This document shows positions 1 to 8,613 of a DNA stretch of 37,289 nt, piece after piece. A model generated the notes under the pieces. The model saw nothing but the letters and a program-made list of their open reading frames with translations. It was not told the DNA's origin and made no database searches. Numbering within the stretch: the stretch's first letter is position 1; every line of letters starts with the position of its first letter. Origin of the DNA: Hyphomonas pacifica (lineage in GTDB: Bacteria > Pseudomonadota > Alphaproteobacteria > Caulobacterales > Hyphomonadaceae); contig NZ_AWFA01000022.1 of the NCBI RefSeq assembly GCF_000682675.1, positions 1 to 37,289 of the forward strand. Reading direction: 5' to 3'. The position numbers and the translations under genes were made by a program.

Positions 1-93
1 AACCGCCAAAGGTGGTGGGAGGTGAGGGGCAAATACCTAAATTACATGAATTTGTACCTTTAAAGACAATTTGAAGACAGGCATATCACGCTG

Positions 94-807
94 ATGCTTA
101 CCCGCCTTCTTCTCTGCTTCGCCATTGCCTGCAGCGTCAGCTTCAGTCTGGCCAATGCCCAGCTGACCAGCGGCATTTCCGGGCCCGTCGTCAATGAGGG
201 CAAACGCGCTGCCGGATACCGCGCGGCCTATGACCCTGATGTCAATGGCCTTGCCCAACGGATTCATTATGACCATGCCCTGAATGACAAGTTTCTTCTG
301 CGCGGCGTCGCTCAAGCCCGTAAGACCAGTCGCTCGGATCTGGATTTTGATTTCTTCCAGGCCGAGCTGCGCTGGCAGCTGACCCCGGATTCAGCCGACT
401 GGCAGCAGGGTCTTCGCTTTGACGTGCGCATCCGGGATGATGATCGCCCCGGTCTGGTCGCCGCCCACTGGATGCACCAGGTACAGCTGGCAGCCAGTGT
501 TCGCGTCCGGTTCGCCGCCATCATCAGCAGCGATATAGGAAGTGACGCGCGCGATGGCATCTTCCTGCAGACCCGGGGCGACCTTGGCTGGCGCCTTGCG
601 GGCAGCGTGGATGTCGGCGCAGAGCTCTATAATTCCTATGGTGCCGTGGATGATATCCTGCCTCTGGAACGCGCAAGCCATCTGGCCGGACCGTTTGTCT
701 CCCTGCCCCTGACCAACTCGCTCAATCTGCGCACAAGTGCCTTGCTGGGGCTGACAGAGGCCTCGCCGGATGTCACCTTCCGCCTCTTTCTGACGCAGGA
801 CTTCTGA
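94..807 (+). CDS. Exported beta-rich protein, probable outer-membrane protein
   Basis: A 237-residue protein of unknown function. Residues 1-22 form a clear Sec signal peptide: a positive start, a hydrophobic core and an ANAQ-type cleavage site. The mature part has alternating hydrophobic/polar stretches (for example LRFDVRIRD and VQLAASVRVRFAAI) typical of transmembrane beta-strands, and the chain ends in FRLFLTQDF. A terminal Phe is the usual signature of an outer-membrane beta-barrel recognised by the BAM machinery. I infer a small barrel or an outer-membrane-associated protein. The start at 94 is supported by the signal peptide, although the ribosome site is weak (GACAGG, spaced about 14 nt). 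The gene stands alone on this strand. I do not recognise a named family. Confidence 0.75.
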   Translation: MLTRLLLCFAIACSVSFSLANAQLTSGISGPVVNEGKRAAGYRAAYDPDVNGLAQRIHYDHALNDKFLLRGVAQARKTSRSDLDFDFFQAELRWQLTPDSADWQQGLRFDVRIRDDDRPGLVAAHWMHQVQLAASVRVRFAAIISSDIGSDARDGIFLQTRGDLGWRLAGSVDVGAELYNSYGAVDDILPLERASHLAGPFVSLPLTNSLNLRTSALLGLTEASPDVTFRLFLTQDF

Positions 808-995
808 GGCGTCACAAGCCTCTCGCCTCTTGCGCGCCATTACGGTAAACCTGATGTTAAGCGAGAAGAAGGACGGGTAGGTCCGCGATGGAACGGGACA
901 CAAAAATTGCCCTCGCCGGGGCAGCCATCGCCAAACGCGAACGGAAGCGGCAAGAACATGCCGTATCTGGTGGCAGAACCGAGAAGGGGAATCTC

Positions 996-1466
996 ATGCG
1001 CATGTTGTTCGGTATCTTCCCGCTACTGGTCATACCGGTAGCGCTCTACAATCTTTTGGCCCTTGGCTTTGGCGGCCCGATGGAAACCGCCAATGAATTT
1101 GGGGAAATCGTCCGGTCGGAGACTGCGCCGATCCTGGAATTGTTGAACGGTAAATTCGTGGGCTTGCCGATGATTTCGGGGGTCGACTGGATCCTTACCA
1201 AGGGCGACGCCATCCTGCTGCTGGCCGTGGTCTTCCTGTTTCTGGAAATCCTGAAATCCACCTCGACCGGCACATCAACCATCATGAATCATGCCGTATC
1301 GATGATCCTGTTCATTGTGTGCCTGATCCAGTTCCTGTTGTTGCCGAACTTTGCGACATCCACATTCTTCATCCTGATGTCGATGACATTGCTGGATGTG
1401 TTGGCGGGGGTTGTCGTCACTATCGTCTCAGCACGGCGCGACTTTGGTGTGGCAGGGGACATCTAG
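996..1466 (+). CDS. Small membrane protein, about four TM segments, unknown function
   Basis: A 156-residue integral membrane protein with hydrophobic segments at roughly residues 4-25, 65-82, 95-112 and 120-142, and a short basic C-terminus (SARRDFGV). An upstream in-frame ATG at 888 would add 36 polar residues. The ATG at 996 is preceded by a good ribosome site (GAAGGGGA, spacing 5-6) and begins directly with a hydrophobic segment, so I prefer it. The layout suggests a four-helix inner-membrane protein, but no catalytic or transport motif is visible. It converges on phaR with a shared hairpin terminator just downstream. Confidence 0.7.
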   Translation: MRMLFGIFPLLVIPVALYNLLALGFGGPMETANEFGEIVRSETAPILELLNGKFVGLPMISGVDWILTKGDAILLLAVVFLFLEILKSTSTGTSTIMNHAVSMILFIVCLIQFLLLPNFATSTFFILMSMTLLDVLAGVVVTIVSARRDFGVAGDI

Positions 1467-1488
1467 CCATCTCTCACCCCTGATGTGC

Positions 1489-1516
1489 AAAAGGCCTGCC
1501 GCGGGGCAGGCCTTTT
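1489..1516. terminator. Bidirectional intrinsic terminator between convergent genes
   Basis: A perfect 12-bp inverted repeat, AAAAGGCCTGCC / GGCAGGCCTTTT, with a 4-nt GCGG loop. A T-run follows the stem on both strands, so it can terminate both the membrane-protein gene on the left and phaR on the right. Confidence 0.9.
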
Positions 1517-1528
1517 GAACTTCAAGGA

Positions 1529-2107
1529 TCAGTCTTTGCTGTACAAATCCGCCAGCTGCTTCTGAATCGCCGCCATCTGGGCCTGCATATTGGCCAGCGC
1601 CTCAGCCTGGTATTCCATCATCGGGTTCAAGGAGGCACGCTCCTCATTCTGCTGATGTGTCGAAGCAGACAAGGTGGGCATGAACATCTTCATGGCCTGT
1701 TCGAACATCGCCATATTGCGTTTGGCCTGCTGTTCGAAAAGATGCATCGGATTGGCGGCCTTGCGCCATTCCTTCTGGGAATCGGCAAAGCTGTTCATCG
1801 ACATTTCCAGAAAGGACGGCAGGAAGGTCTGCGCGCCGCCACCATAAAAACCGATCAGCTGGCGCAGGAAATTCAGCGGCAGAGCCCCTTCGCCCTTGGT
1901 CTCATGCTCGAAAATGATCTGGGTCAATACCTGACGGGTCAGGTCTTCACCAGATTTCGCGTCGCGAACTTCAAAGTTGCGGCCCTCACGGACAAGCTCC
2001 GACAAATGATCCAGCGTCACATAAGAAGATGTCGACGTGTCATAGAGACGTCTGTTCGCATATTTCTTGATGATGATGACATCATCAGATCCGTTACCCT
2101 TGGCCAT
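1529..2107 (-). CDS. phaR: Polyhydroxyalkanoate synthesis repressor PhaR
   Basis: This 192-residue cytoplasmic regulator belongs to the PHB/PHA accumulation regulator family. The conserved DNA-binding domain occupies residues 10-70 and contains the family hallmark IKKYANRRLYDTSTSSYVTL. A second helical accumulation-regulator domain follows (about 75-130), then a Gln/Ala/Met-rich tail predicted to be coiled coil. In characterised relatives PhaR binds PHB granules and DNA, represses phasin and other PHA genes, and is released when polymer forms. A ribosome site (AGGGTAGGA) sits just upstream. It is divergent from phaB, so the shared 150-bp gap is the natural place for autoregulation. No phaC, phaA or phasin gene is in the window. 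Confidence 0.95.
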   Translation of the reverse strand: MAKGNGSDDVIIIKKYANRRLYDTSTSSYVTLDHLSELVREGRNFEVRDAKSGEDLTRQVLTQIIFEHETKGEGALPLNFLRQLIGFYGGGAQTFLPSFLEMSMNSFADSQKEWRKAANPMHLFEQQAKRNMAMFEQAMKMFMPTLSASTHQQNEERASLNPMMEYQAEALANMQAQMAAIQKQLADLYSKD

Positions 2108-2144
2108 ATCCTACCCTCTGCTCTCACTACAGGAGAAGCAATAT

Positions 2145-2172
2145 TTGTGCTATGCAACATAATCTTGCACAA
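2145..2172. promoter_or_regulatory. Candidate PhaR operator in the phaR-phaB divergent region
   Basis: The gap between the divergent genes holds TGCTATGCA (2148-2156), a TGC-N3-GCA dyad. It lies inside a wider inverted repeat, TTGTGC (2145-2150) and GCACAA (2167-2172). PhaR proteins of Rhodobacter and Paracoccus recognise TGC/GCA-type palindromes (CTGC-N3/4-GCAG as I recall), so this is a reasonable operator candidate, though the outer bases do not match that consensus. Confidence 0.35.
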
Positions 2173-2257
2173 TTTCGGCCTTCGACCAATGCGCTATTGC
2201 TAATAACGCACCAGAGCGGCTAGCCTTTTTCCTGCACACATAGCGGGAGGACACGCA

Positions 2258-2983
2258 ATGACTAGGACAGTTCTGGTCACTGGTGGCACGCGCGGCATTG
2301 GCCGGGCGATCAGTGAGATGATGAAACACAAGGGTTATCAGGTTGCCGCAAACTATGCCGGCAATCAGGAGGCCGCGGAGGCCTGCGCCAAGGAACTTGG
2401 TATAAAATGCTACAAGTTTGATGTTGCAGACTATGATGCCGTCACAGACGGGCTGGCCGCCATTGAGAAAGATCTCGGGCCGGTTGATATCCTGATCAAC
2501 AATGCCGGCGTCACACGGGATGCACCCTTTCACAAGATGAGCCGGGAGCAGTGGCAGCAGGTGATTGAAATCGACCTGACCTCAGCCTTCAATTGCACTC
2601 GCCAGGTGTGGGAAGGCATGCGCGACCGCGGTTTTGGGCGCGTCATCAATATCTCTTCCATCAATGGACAGAAAGGCCAGTTCGGACAGGCCAACTATTC
2701 CGCCGCCAAGGCAGGCCTGATTGGCATGACCAAAGCTCTCGCCCAGGAAGGTGCCAAGAAAGGCATCACTGTTAACGTGGTGGCTCCTGGCTATATCGAC
2801 ACGGAAATGGTTCAGGCGGTGCCGGAAAAGGTTCTGGAAGGCATCATCTCGACGATACCTGTCGGCCGCCTTGGCAAGGCCGAAGAGATCGCCTCGATGT
2901 GCGCCTATCTCGCCAGCGATGAAGCAGCCTTCATCACCGGCGCGACAATGACCGTGAATGGCGCGCAATATATTGCGGGCTAA
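2258..2983 (+). CDS. phaB: Acetoacetyl-CoA reductase PhaB
   Basis: A 241-residue classical short-chain dehydrogenase that reduces acetoacetyl-CoA to (R)-3-hydroxybutyryl-CoA with NADPH, the second step of PHB synthesis. The Rossmann motif TGGTRGIG is at residues 8-15, NNAG at 81-84, and the catalytic Ser134, Tyr147 and Lys151 lie in SSINGQKGQFGQANYSAAK, which is the PhaB signature rather than the FabG one. The tail EAAFITGATMTVNGAQYIAG is also typical. The start at 2258 has a strong GGGAGG ribosome site. It is divergent from its likely regulator phaR. Its stop overlaps by 4 bp the end of the convergent MDR gene. FabG is the alternative, but the substrate-loop sequence favours PhaB. Confidence 0.93.
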   Translation: MTRTVLVTGGTRGIGRAISEMMKHKGYQVAANYAGNQEAAEACAKELGIKCYKFDVADYDAVTDGLAAIEKDLGPVDILINNAGVTRDAPFHKMSREQWQQVIEIDLTSAFNCTRQVWEGMRDRGFGRVINISSINGQKGQFGQANYSAAKAGLIGMTKALAQEGAKKGITVNVVAPGYIDTEMVQAVPEKVLEGIISTIPVGRLGKAEEIASMCAYLASDEAAFITGATMTVNGAQYIAG

Positions 2984-3984
2984 ACGCTCAAAATGATCTT
3001 GCCGAAATGCTTCTGACTAGCCTGATGGACAAAGGCAGAAGCAATTTCGTCAAGCGGGAACGTCTTGTCCATTACCGGCTGGATGTCATTGGCTTCGATC
3101 GCAGCGATCATGTCTTCCTGATGGCGGCGCGATCCGACCGTGATGCCGGACAGGGTAATGTTCATCGAGAACAGGGCCGCTGTCGGCACCTCACCTGATA
3201 CACCGGTCAGCACACCAATCAGCGAAATATGCCCGGCCGGGCGGCATGCGGCGATGGATTGCGCCAGCGTTTCGGGCCCGCCAATCTCGACGACTTCATC
3301 CACACCGCGTCCGCCGGTCAGCGCCTTGGCCTTTTTGCCCCATTCCGGCGTTTCCTTGTAATTGATGACATGATCCGCACCGAGTGCCTTCAGGCGCTCC
3401 AGCTTTTCATTTGACGAGGACGTAGAAATCACACGGCACCCAGCGGCCTTCGCAAACTGAAGCGCAAAGATCGAGACCCCGCCAGTGCCTTGGGTCAGCA
3501 CCCAGTCACCGGGTTTGACTTTTGCCTCCACCATCACGGCCCGCCAGGCGGTCAGCGCGGCACAGGGCAGCGTCGCGGCCTGCTCGTATGAATAGCCTTC
3601 CGGAATACGCGTGAATGCCGTCTCCGCAGCGGCAACATATTCAGCAGCAAAGCCATCTGTCCCATCACCCGGCACAGCGCCAAAGCCTGCAGCTTCGATT
3701 TCACCGGACTGCCAGTTCGGGAAGAACAGGGAAACGACCTTGTCGCCTTCCTTGAAACGCGTCACCCCTTCGCCAACAGCGACAACATCTCCGGCACCGT
3801 CAGACATCGGAATACGTCCATCGTCGGTCGGAATGCCGCCCATGATGACGGCAAAGTCATGATAGTTCAGACTGCTGGCCCTGATGCGGACCAGGATCTC
3901 GCCCGGTCCCGGCGTTGGTTTTTCACGATCTTCAAGAACGAGATTACCCGGACCACCGGGCTTTTTGACGGCTGCAACTTTCAT
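2980..3984 (-). CDS. MDR-family NAD(P)-dependent oxidoreductase (zinc-independent type)
   Basis: A 334-residue medium-chain dehydrogenase/reductase. The N-terminal GroES-like domain has PGPGEILVRIRASSLNYHD (about 25-43), and the cofactor domain has LTQGTGGVSIFALQFAKAAG (about 163-182). The cysteine ligands of zinc alcohol dehydrogenases are absent (SSLNYHD replaces the usual C-H-S/T-D), so it resembles quinone oxidoreductase or enoyl reductase-like MDR enzymes. The substrate is unknown. A strong AGGAGGAAAC ribosome site precedes the ATG. It is the last gene of a likely three-gene unit with the acyl-CoA ligase and hydrolase upstream (66-bp gap), which suggests a role in catabolism of a fatty or alicyclic acid. 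Its 3' end overlaps phaB in antisense by 4 bp. Confidence 0.85.
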   Translation of the reverse strand: MKVAAVKKPGGPGNLVLEDREKPTPGPGEILVRIRASSLNYHDFAVIMGGIPTDDGRIPMSDGAGDVVAVGEGVTRFKEGDKVVSLFFPNWQSGEIEAAGFGAVPGDGTDGFAAEYVAAAETAFTRIPEGYSYEQAATLPCAALTAWRAVMVEAKVKPGDWVLTQGTGGVSIFALQFAKAAGCRVISTSSSNEKLERLKALGADHVINYKETPEWGKKAKALTGGRGVDEVVEIGGPETLAQSIAACRPAGHISLIGVLTGVSGEVPTAALFSMNITLSGITVGSRRHQEDMIAAIEANDIQPVMDKTFPLDEIASAFVHQASQKHFGKIILSV

Positions 3985-4050
3985 CTGTTTCCTCCTGACT
4001 TTTCCATAAGGGACTTATCCCATCCCTACGGAAGTCAAGCGGAAGAGAGG

Positions 4051-5514
4051 TCAGTCTGCGGTTGACGCAAGGCGAGCATCCCTTAGCGCCTTCCGACGTA
4101 CCTTTCCCGCATCATCGCGCACCGCCTCCGCAACATATTCAAAACTCTTCAGGATCTTGTAGCGAACGAGCCGATCCGACAGATGCGCCTGCATGGCGGC
4201 TTCGTCCACAGCGCCTTCGGGGCGATCAATGATCGCGTGCAGACGCGCGCCCATATCCTCATCCGGCAATCCGATCACGGCAGAGGACCTCACACCGGGA
4301 TATGCCTCAATCGCCGCTTCAACTTCTGCCGGGTAGATATTCGCGCCGCCGACGAGGACCATGTCAGACAGGCGATCCGTCAGGTAAAGATAGCCGTCTT
4401 CATCCATCCAGCCCATATCTCCCAGACTCTCCCAGCCGCCTTCAATGGCGCGCGCTTCCGCGCCGATATAGCGATAGGTCGTGCCAGCGCCGTCCAGCGG
4501 GCGCAGGAAGACTTCGCCAATCTCGCCGGGCGGGACGATTTCGCCAGCCTCATTCACGATCTTCATTTCGCAGGACTCGACCGGCCGACCGACTGAACCC
4601 TTGTGCTCCAGCCATTCCGTGCCTTGAATCGTTGTAGAGCCCTGGCCTTCCGTACCGCCATACAGCTCCCAGATCACTTCGGCGCCAAGCCATTCGATAT
4701 AGGCTTCCTTCAGCCAGGCCGGACAGGGTGCAGCGAGGTGCCACAGCGCAACCAGGCTGGAAAGGTCATACTTTGCACGGATGTCTTCCGGCAGACCCCA
4801 GATACGGCGCATCATGGTCGGCACCATATAGGCTACATTGACCTTCAAACGCTCAATCACCGCCAGTGTCTTCTCCGGGTCAAAGCGCGTGGTGACAGCG
4901 ACGGTGCAGCCCTTGAACAGGGCAATCATGGCCCAAAGGAACGGCCCATTGTGGTAAAGCGGCCCCGGGATCAGCATGGTGCCCTGAAGGGGAATCTCCA
5001 GATACGGAATGTCCGGGTCCCAGACCGCCGGCAGCTTGGAAACAATCAGTTTGGGCCGACCGGTTGAGCCGCCGCTCGTCATCGCCTTGATCGAACTGGC
5101 AGTCACCTCGGGCAGCGCCTCATCAGAGAGACCTGCATCGGGTTCAAAGCCTTCCGGTATGGAGGGGAGAGGATCATACTCCCCGGCCTGAACCCCTACG
5201 ACAATGCGTGGTTTGCCAAGTTCAATGATCTGATCACGTTCCAGTTTCGGGAGGCGCGCAGAGACCGGCTGCGGGGTCGCGCCAAGTTTCCAGGTGGCCA
5301 GGCAGGCTTCGAAAAACTCGATGCCATTGGGCAGGGCAATTGTGACGAAATCATCCGCCTGCACACCAAGCGACTGATAGGCGCGCGCCAGTCTGTTGGT
5401 ACGCCTTTCCAGATCGGCCCAGGTGGTGGAGGCACCTTCATGGTCAATTGCGACCCGGTCACCCTGCTGGTCTGCCCAATGGGCAACGATTCTAGAGAGA
5501 GATATTATGGCCAC
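4051..5514 (-). CDS. AMP-forming acyl-CoA synthetase (class I adenylate-forming enzyme)
   Basis: A 487-residue ANL-superfamily ligase that activates a carboxylic acid with ATP and CoA. The phosphate-binding loop MTSGGSTGRPK is near residues 145-155, YGGTEG near 288, and YLYLTDRLSDMVLVGGANIYPAEVE begins the mobile C-terminal domain (I split it here as YLYLTDRLSD and GGANIYPAEVE). The catalytic-lysine region is DDAGKVRRKALR at the end. The length is short for long-chain FadD and fits CaiC/BaiB-like or medium-chain ligases; the substrate cannot be read from the sequence. The start codon is GTG with an AAAAGGGAAC ribosome site 9-10 nt upstream. It follows the hydrolase gene by 21 bp, so the two are probably cotranscribed and may act in sequence on an ester. 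Confidence 0.88.
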   Translation of the reverse strand: MAIISLSRIVAHWADQQGDRVAIDHEGASTTWADLERRTNRLARAYQSLGVQADDFVTIALPNGIEFFEACLATWKLGATPQPVSARLPKLERDQIIELGKPRIVVGVQAGEYDPLPSIPEGFEPDAGLSDEALPEVTASSIKAMTSGGSTGRPKLIVSKLPAVWDPDIPYLEIPLQGTMLIPGPLYHNGPFLWAMIALFKGCTVAVTTRFDPEKTLAVIERLKVNVAYMVPTMMRRIWGLPEDIRAKYDLSSLVALWHLAAPCPAWLKEAYIEWLGAEVIWELYGGTEGQGSTTIQGTEWLEHKGSVGRPVESCEMKIVNEAGEIVPPGEIGEVFLRPLDGAGTTYRYIGAEARAIEGGWESLGDMGWMDEDGYLYLTDRLSDMVLVGGANIYPAEVEAAIEAYPGVRSSAVIGLPDEDMGARLHAIIDRPEGAVDEAAMQAHLSDRLVRYKILKSFEYVAEAVRDDAGKVRRKALRDARLASTAD

Positions 5515-5535
5515 TTAGTCTGTTCCCTTTTATTT

Positions 5536-6489
5536 TTATATGTCGGCGCGCTTGAGGAGGCGTTGAAATCCTTCCCAGAACTCCTGCCTGCGATCATCCG
5601 TCTCCATAAGGATTTCATGCATCGCGCCTTCGATGGTGACATGCTCGCAATCGGGCAGGCGGGCGCAGATTTTTTCATGGGAGGCATTGTCCACCAGCTG
5701 CTCTTCGGCCGCCGATGCCACAAAGACCGGAATGGTGACTTCCTTTAAAATCTTTGGCTTGGAGAAAGTTGTCAGAATATCCAGCGATGCACCAAGCCAG
5801 CCCCAGGTGACCGGGCCGAGTTCCAGATCCGGCCGGGCATCAATCAGGGCACGTTGCAATTGCCAGCGTCTTTTGTCATGCGTTACGATATTGGTCTCAA
5901 AGGTCTCCGCGGGTCCCGGCTGAATGGCGTAATCGCCAGACCGCCCGGTCGCCCTCATGGCCCAAACCAGGTAGCGCATACCCAGAAAGTGAGACTTCAA
6001 CCCCCACATCGGCGCGCAAAAGGCCGCAGCATCCACTTCCACCAGCTTTTGCGAAATCGCCGCCAGCGCAATGGCACCGCCCATCGAATGCGCCACGGAG
6101 ACGTACGGCCGGGGCAAATGATCCTGTAATTGTTTTAGCCCGCCTTCCAATGCACCCATAAAGGTCTCGAACCGGTCAATGTGGCCCTTTCGGGTATCGT
6201 CGAGCAGGCGTTCTGACAGACCCTGGCCCGGCCAGTCCAGAATGACCACGGCAAATCCCATCGACTGCAGCTCTCGCCCAACCTCAAAATATTTTTCTAT
6301 AAACTCTGTGCGCCCTGGGCAGACAATCGCTGTGCCGCGTGGATCGGACTTTGACAGCGCGGGTGCGATACAGGCGCGCAAATTCCGCCCGGCACTGCCT
6401 TTGAACCAGATAATCTCGGCCCCTTGCGGGGGTGGGTTACCAGGCACACCCACAAAGGCTTCGCTCTGATTGAAACTCTCTGAGGGCAT
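5536..6489 (-). CDS. Alpha/beta hydrolase, lysophospholipase/monoacylglycerol lipase-like
   Basis: A 317-residue serine hydrolase similar to the PldB/MAG-lipase group. The oxyanion region is AIVCPGRTEFIEKY, followed by VILDWPGQGLSER. The nucleophile elbow is VAHSMGG (about residue 149), with Ala in place of the first Gly of the usual GxSxG, as is common in this branch. The acid region reads VASAAEEQLVDN and the catalytic His lies in GAMHEILME. There is no signal peptide, so it is cytoplasmic. It is the first gene of a probable unit with the acyl-CoA ligase and MDR oxidoreductase, preceded by the terminator of the SCP2 gene, so it likely has its own promoter in the short gap. The substrate is unresolved; a carboxyl ester is likely. 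Confidence 0.85.
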   Translation of the reverse strand: MPSESFNQSEAFVGVPGNPPPQGAEIIWFKGSAGRNLRACIAPALSKSDPRGTAIVCPGRTEFIEKYFEVGRELQSMGFAVVILDWPGQGLSERLLDDTRKGHIDRFETFMGALEGGLKQLQDHLPRPYVSVAHSMGGAIALAAISQKLVEVDAAAFCAPMWGLKSHFLGMRYLVWAMRATGRSGDYAIQPGPAETFETNIVTHDKRRWQLQRALIDARPDLELGPVTWGWLGASLDILTTFSKPKILKEVTIPVFVASAAEEQLVDNASHEKICARLPDCEHVTIEGAMHEILMETDDRRQEFWEGFQRLLKRADI

Positions 6490-6507
6490 TGTACTGCCTG
6501 TCCTGTC

Positions 6508-6543
6508 AAAATAAAGGCCGTCCGAAGGTTTCCCCCGGACGGC
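6508..6543 (-). terminator. Intrinsic terminator of the SCP2-domain gene
   Basis: GCCGTCCG (6517-6524) pairs perfectly with CGGACGGC (6536-6543) around an 11-nt loop. Read on the minus strand the stem is followed by CTTTATTTT, a good U-tract. It separates the SCP2 gene from the hydrolase operon. Confidence 0.8.
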
Positions 6544-6575
6544 TCATTATATCAAGTGACTGAGTCCTGTACGGA

Positions 6576-6878
6576 TCAGGCAAATTTTTTCATGAGGCTC
6601 TGCAGCTGCATGGCAACGGACATGTCGCCTTCAACTTTCAGCTTACCCTGCATGAAGGCCATGGTCGGGTCCATAGCGCCTTGGGCGATTTTCACGAAAT
6701 CGTCCCAAGTGACCTTGATCGTTGCGTCGGCATCACCGTCGGAATTGTCTGCTTTGCCAGCTGCGCCGTCGATGAAGAGCTTGCCAACATCACCAAAGTC
6801 AAACTTCACTTTTTTGGTAAAATCGCCGCCCGGTTCTACGGCAGAATCTGCTTTGGCTGTGAGTTCTGCGAGATCCAT
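6576..6878 (-). CDS. SCP2 sterol-binding domain protein
   Basis: A 100-residue single-domain protein of the SCP2/sterol-carrier fold. Diagnostic stretches are GGDFTKKVKFDFGDVGKLFI, ATIKVTWDDFVKIAQGAMDP and AFMQGKLKVEGDMSVAMQL. Such stand-alone domains bind fatty acyl-CoAs or other lipids in a hydrophobic tunnel and are thought to shuttle or buffer them. An upstream in-frame start at 6998 would add 40 unrelated residues. The ATG at 6878 has a near-perfect AAGGAGGAATTCA ribosome site, which decides the start. It is monocistronic, with a strong terminator downstream, and divergent from the carboxyltransferase gene. Its setting among acyl-CoA enzymes supports a lipid carrier role. Confidence 0.92.
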   Translation of the reverse strand: MDLAELTAKADSAVEPGGDFTKKVKFDFGDVGKLFIDGAAGKADNSDGDADATIKVTWDDFVKIAQGAMDPTMAFMQGKLKVEGDMSVAMQLQSLMKKFA

Positions 6879-7055
6879 TGAATTCCTCCTTGAATGGACT
6901 TGGCCTTGATAAAGCAGACCCCAGCCGTGGAAAGCAAGAGCCTGATTGAGAATATAACGTGAAACTGACTCTTGCGTCACTTTCTCTGTAGAACTCACTC
7001 ACCCCTCAAAAACACCTTCTTGACCTCGCGCTAGGGAAGCGTGGAACCTGCGCGA

Positions 7056-8603
7056 ATGAGTTGGGAAAAATCGATTGAAGAGCTTCGCCGTCGTGAAAGA
7101 CTGGCGGAGAAAATGGGAGGCGAAGAGCCTGTCTCCCGCCAGCGCGGCCGCGGGAAACTGACGGTTCGCGAACGTGTGGCCTTTCTGGCTGATCCAGGCA
7201 CCTTCCACGAAATCGGCAAGATTGCCGGCCTTGCCACCTATGGCGCAGATGACGAGTTGGAGAGCTTCACGCCCTCCACATCGGTCACCGGCCGCGCAAC
7301 CCTTAATGGCCGTCCTGCAGTTATTCTGGCGGACGATTTTACGGTGCGCGGCGGTGCCTCGGATGCCTCGATCTGGCAGAAAATGGTCCAGATGATCAAA
7401 ATGGCCGCCGAATATCGGATGCCGCTGGTTCAGATGATTGACGGCACGGGCGGGGGTGGCTCCGTAAAATCGCTGGAAAAGGACCCGCGCACCTACATCC
7501 CGGAAACACCGGGCTGGGACGCGATCGTACATGGTCTGACGCAGGTGCCGTTCGTCTCACTGGCGCTTGGCCCCTGCGCAGGCATGGGCGCCGGACGGGT
7601 GGCTGCCAGCCATTTCTCCGTCATGGTCAAGGACCTTAGCCAGGTCTTCGTGGCCGGCCCGCCTGTGGCGATTGCGCTTGGTGAGAACGTGACCAAGGAA
7701 GAGCTGGGCGGCTGGAAGATACAGGCGCAGAACGGCACTGTGGACAATGTGGTCGACAGCGAAGCCGAAGCCTTTGAGACCGCGCGGCGCTTCCTGTCCT
7801 ATCTACCCGGCTCTGTTCACGAGCTGCCGGAACGGACGCCCCCGACGGACGACCCCAAACGCCGCGAAGACAGCCTGATGTCTGTCGTGCCGACGGACGG
7901 GAAGACACCTTACAAACCCCACAAGATCATCGAAGCGAGTGTCGATCAGGGCAGCTTCTTCGAGATCGGCCAGGTCTGGGGCCGTGGCATCGTCACCGGG
8001 CTCGCCCGGATCGACGGCTATCCGGTCGGCATCATGGCGGGCAATCCCTTCTTCCTGGATGGCGCCTGGACAGCAGATGTCTGTGACAAGGTCACCCGGC
8101 ATATGGACCTCTGCTCGCAATTCCATTTGCCCGTGATCCACTTTGTCGACTGCCCGGGCTTTGCCGTCGGCGTGAAGGCGGAGACTGCAGGTGTGACGCG
8201 CGCCGGCGTACGCGCGATGACGGCCGTTTATCAGGCAGACGTGCCGGTCTGCTCCGTCGTCATCCGCAAGGCCTATGGCCTGGCAGGGTCTGCCATGATG
8301 AATCAGAGCCGTACCAAATGGCGCTATTGCTGGCCAAGCGGGGATTGGGGCAGCCTGCCCATGGCGGGCGGTATCGAGGCAGCCTTCCGAAAGGAACTGG
8401 CCGAAGCCGAGGACCCGGATGCGCTGAAGGCTCAGCTCTACAAGAAGTTCGATGCCATTCGGTCGCCTTTCCGAACGGCGGAATCCTTCTATGCAGAAGA
8501 GATCATAGACCCAAGAGACACAAGGCCCTTGCTCGTCGACTTCATCCACCACGCCTGGCGCACGCTGGAGCCTGGCGAGCGCAAAATTGGTTTCAGACCC
8601 TGA
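7056..8603 (+). CDS. Acyl-CoA carboxylase carboxyltransferase (beta) subunit
   Basis: A 515-residue biotin-dependent carboxyltransferase of the PccB/AccD5/MccB family, which moves carboxyl from biotin to an acyl-CoA. N-terminal half: LTVRERVAFLADPGTFHEIG, DGTGGGGSVKS (oxyanion Gly-rich loop) and SLALGPCAGMGAGRVAASHF. C-terminal half: VIHFVDCPGFAVGVKAE and RKAYGLAGSAMMNQ. The length matches the family. An in-frame GTG at 7041 is possible, but family members commonly start MSW followed by EELRRRE, so I use the ATG at 7056; neither start has a good ribosome site. The biotin carboxylase/carrier alpha subunit is not in the window. Propionyl-CoA is the commonest substrate, but the substrate loop does not let me decide. 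Confidence 0.9.
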   Translation: MSWEKSIEELRRRERLAEKMGGEEPVSRQRGRGKLTVRERVAFLADPGTFHEIGKIAGLATYGADDELESFTPSTSVTGRATLNGRPAVILADDFTVRGGASDASIWQKMVQMIKMAAEYRMPLVQMIDGTGGGGSVKSLEKDPRTYIPETPGWDAIVHGLTQVPFVSLALGPCAGMGAGRVAASHFSVMVKDLSQVFVAGPPVAIALGENVTKEELGGWKIQAQNGTVDNVVDSEAEAFETARRFLSYLPGSVHELPERTPPTDDPKRREDSLMSVVPTDGKTPYKPHKIIEASVDQGSFFEIGQVWGRGIVTGLARIDGYPVGIMAGNPFFLDGAWTADVCDKVTRHMDLCSQFHLPVIHFVDCPGFAVGVKAETAGVTRAGVRAMTAVYQADVPVCSVVIRKAYGLAGSAMMNQSRTKWRYCWPSGDWGSLPMAGGIEAAFRKELAEAEDPDALKAQLYKKFDAIRSPFRTAESFYAEEIIDPRDTRPLLVDFIHHAWRTLEPGERKIGFRP

Positions 8604-8613
8604 GACGACCCTT

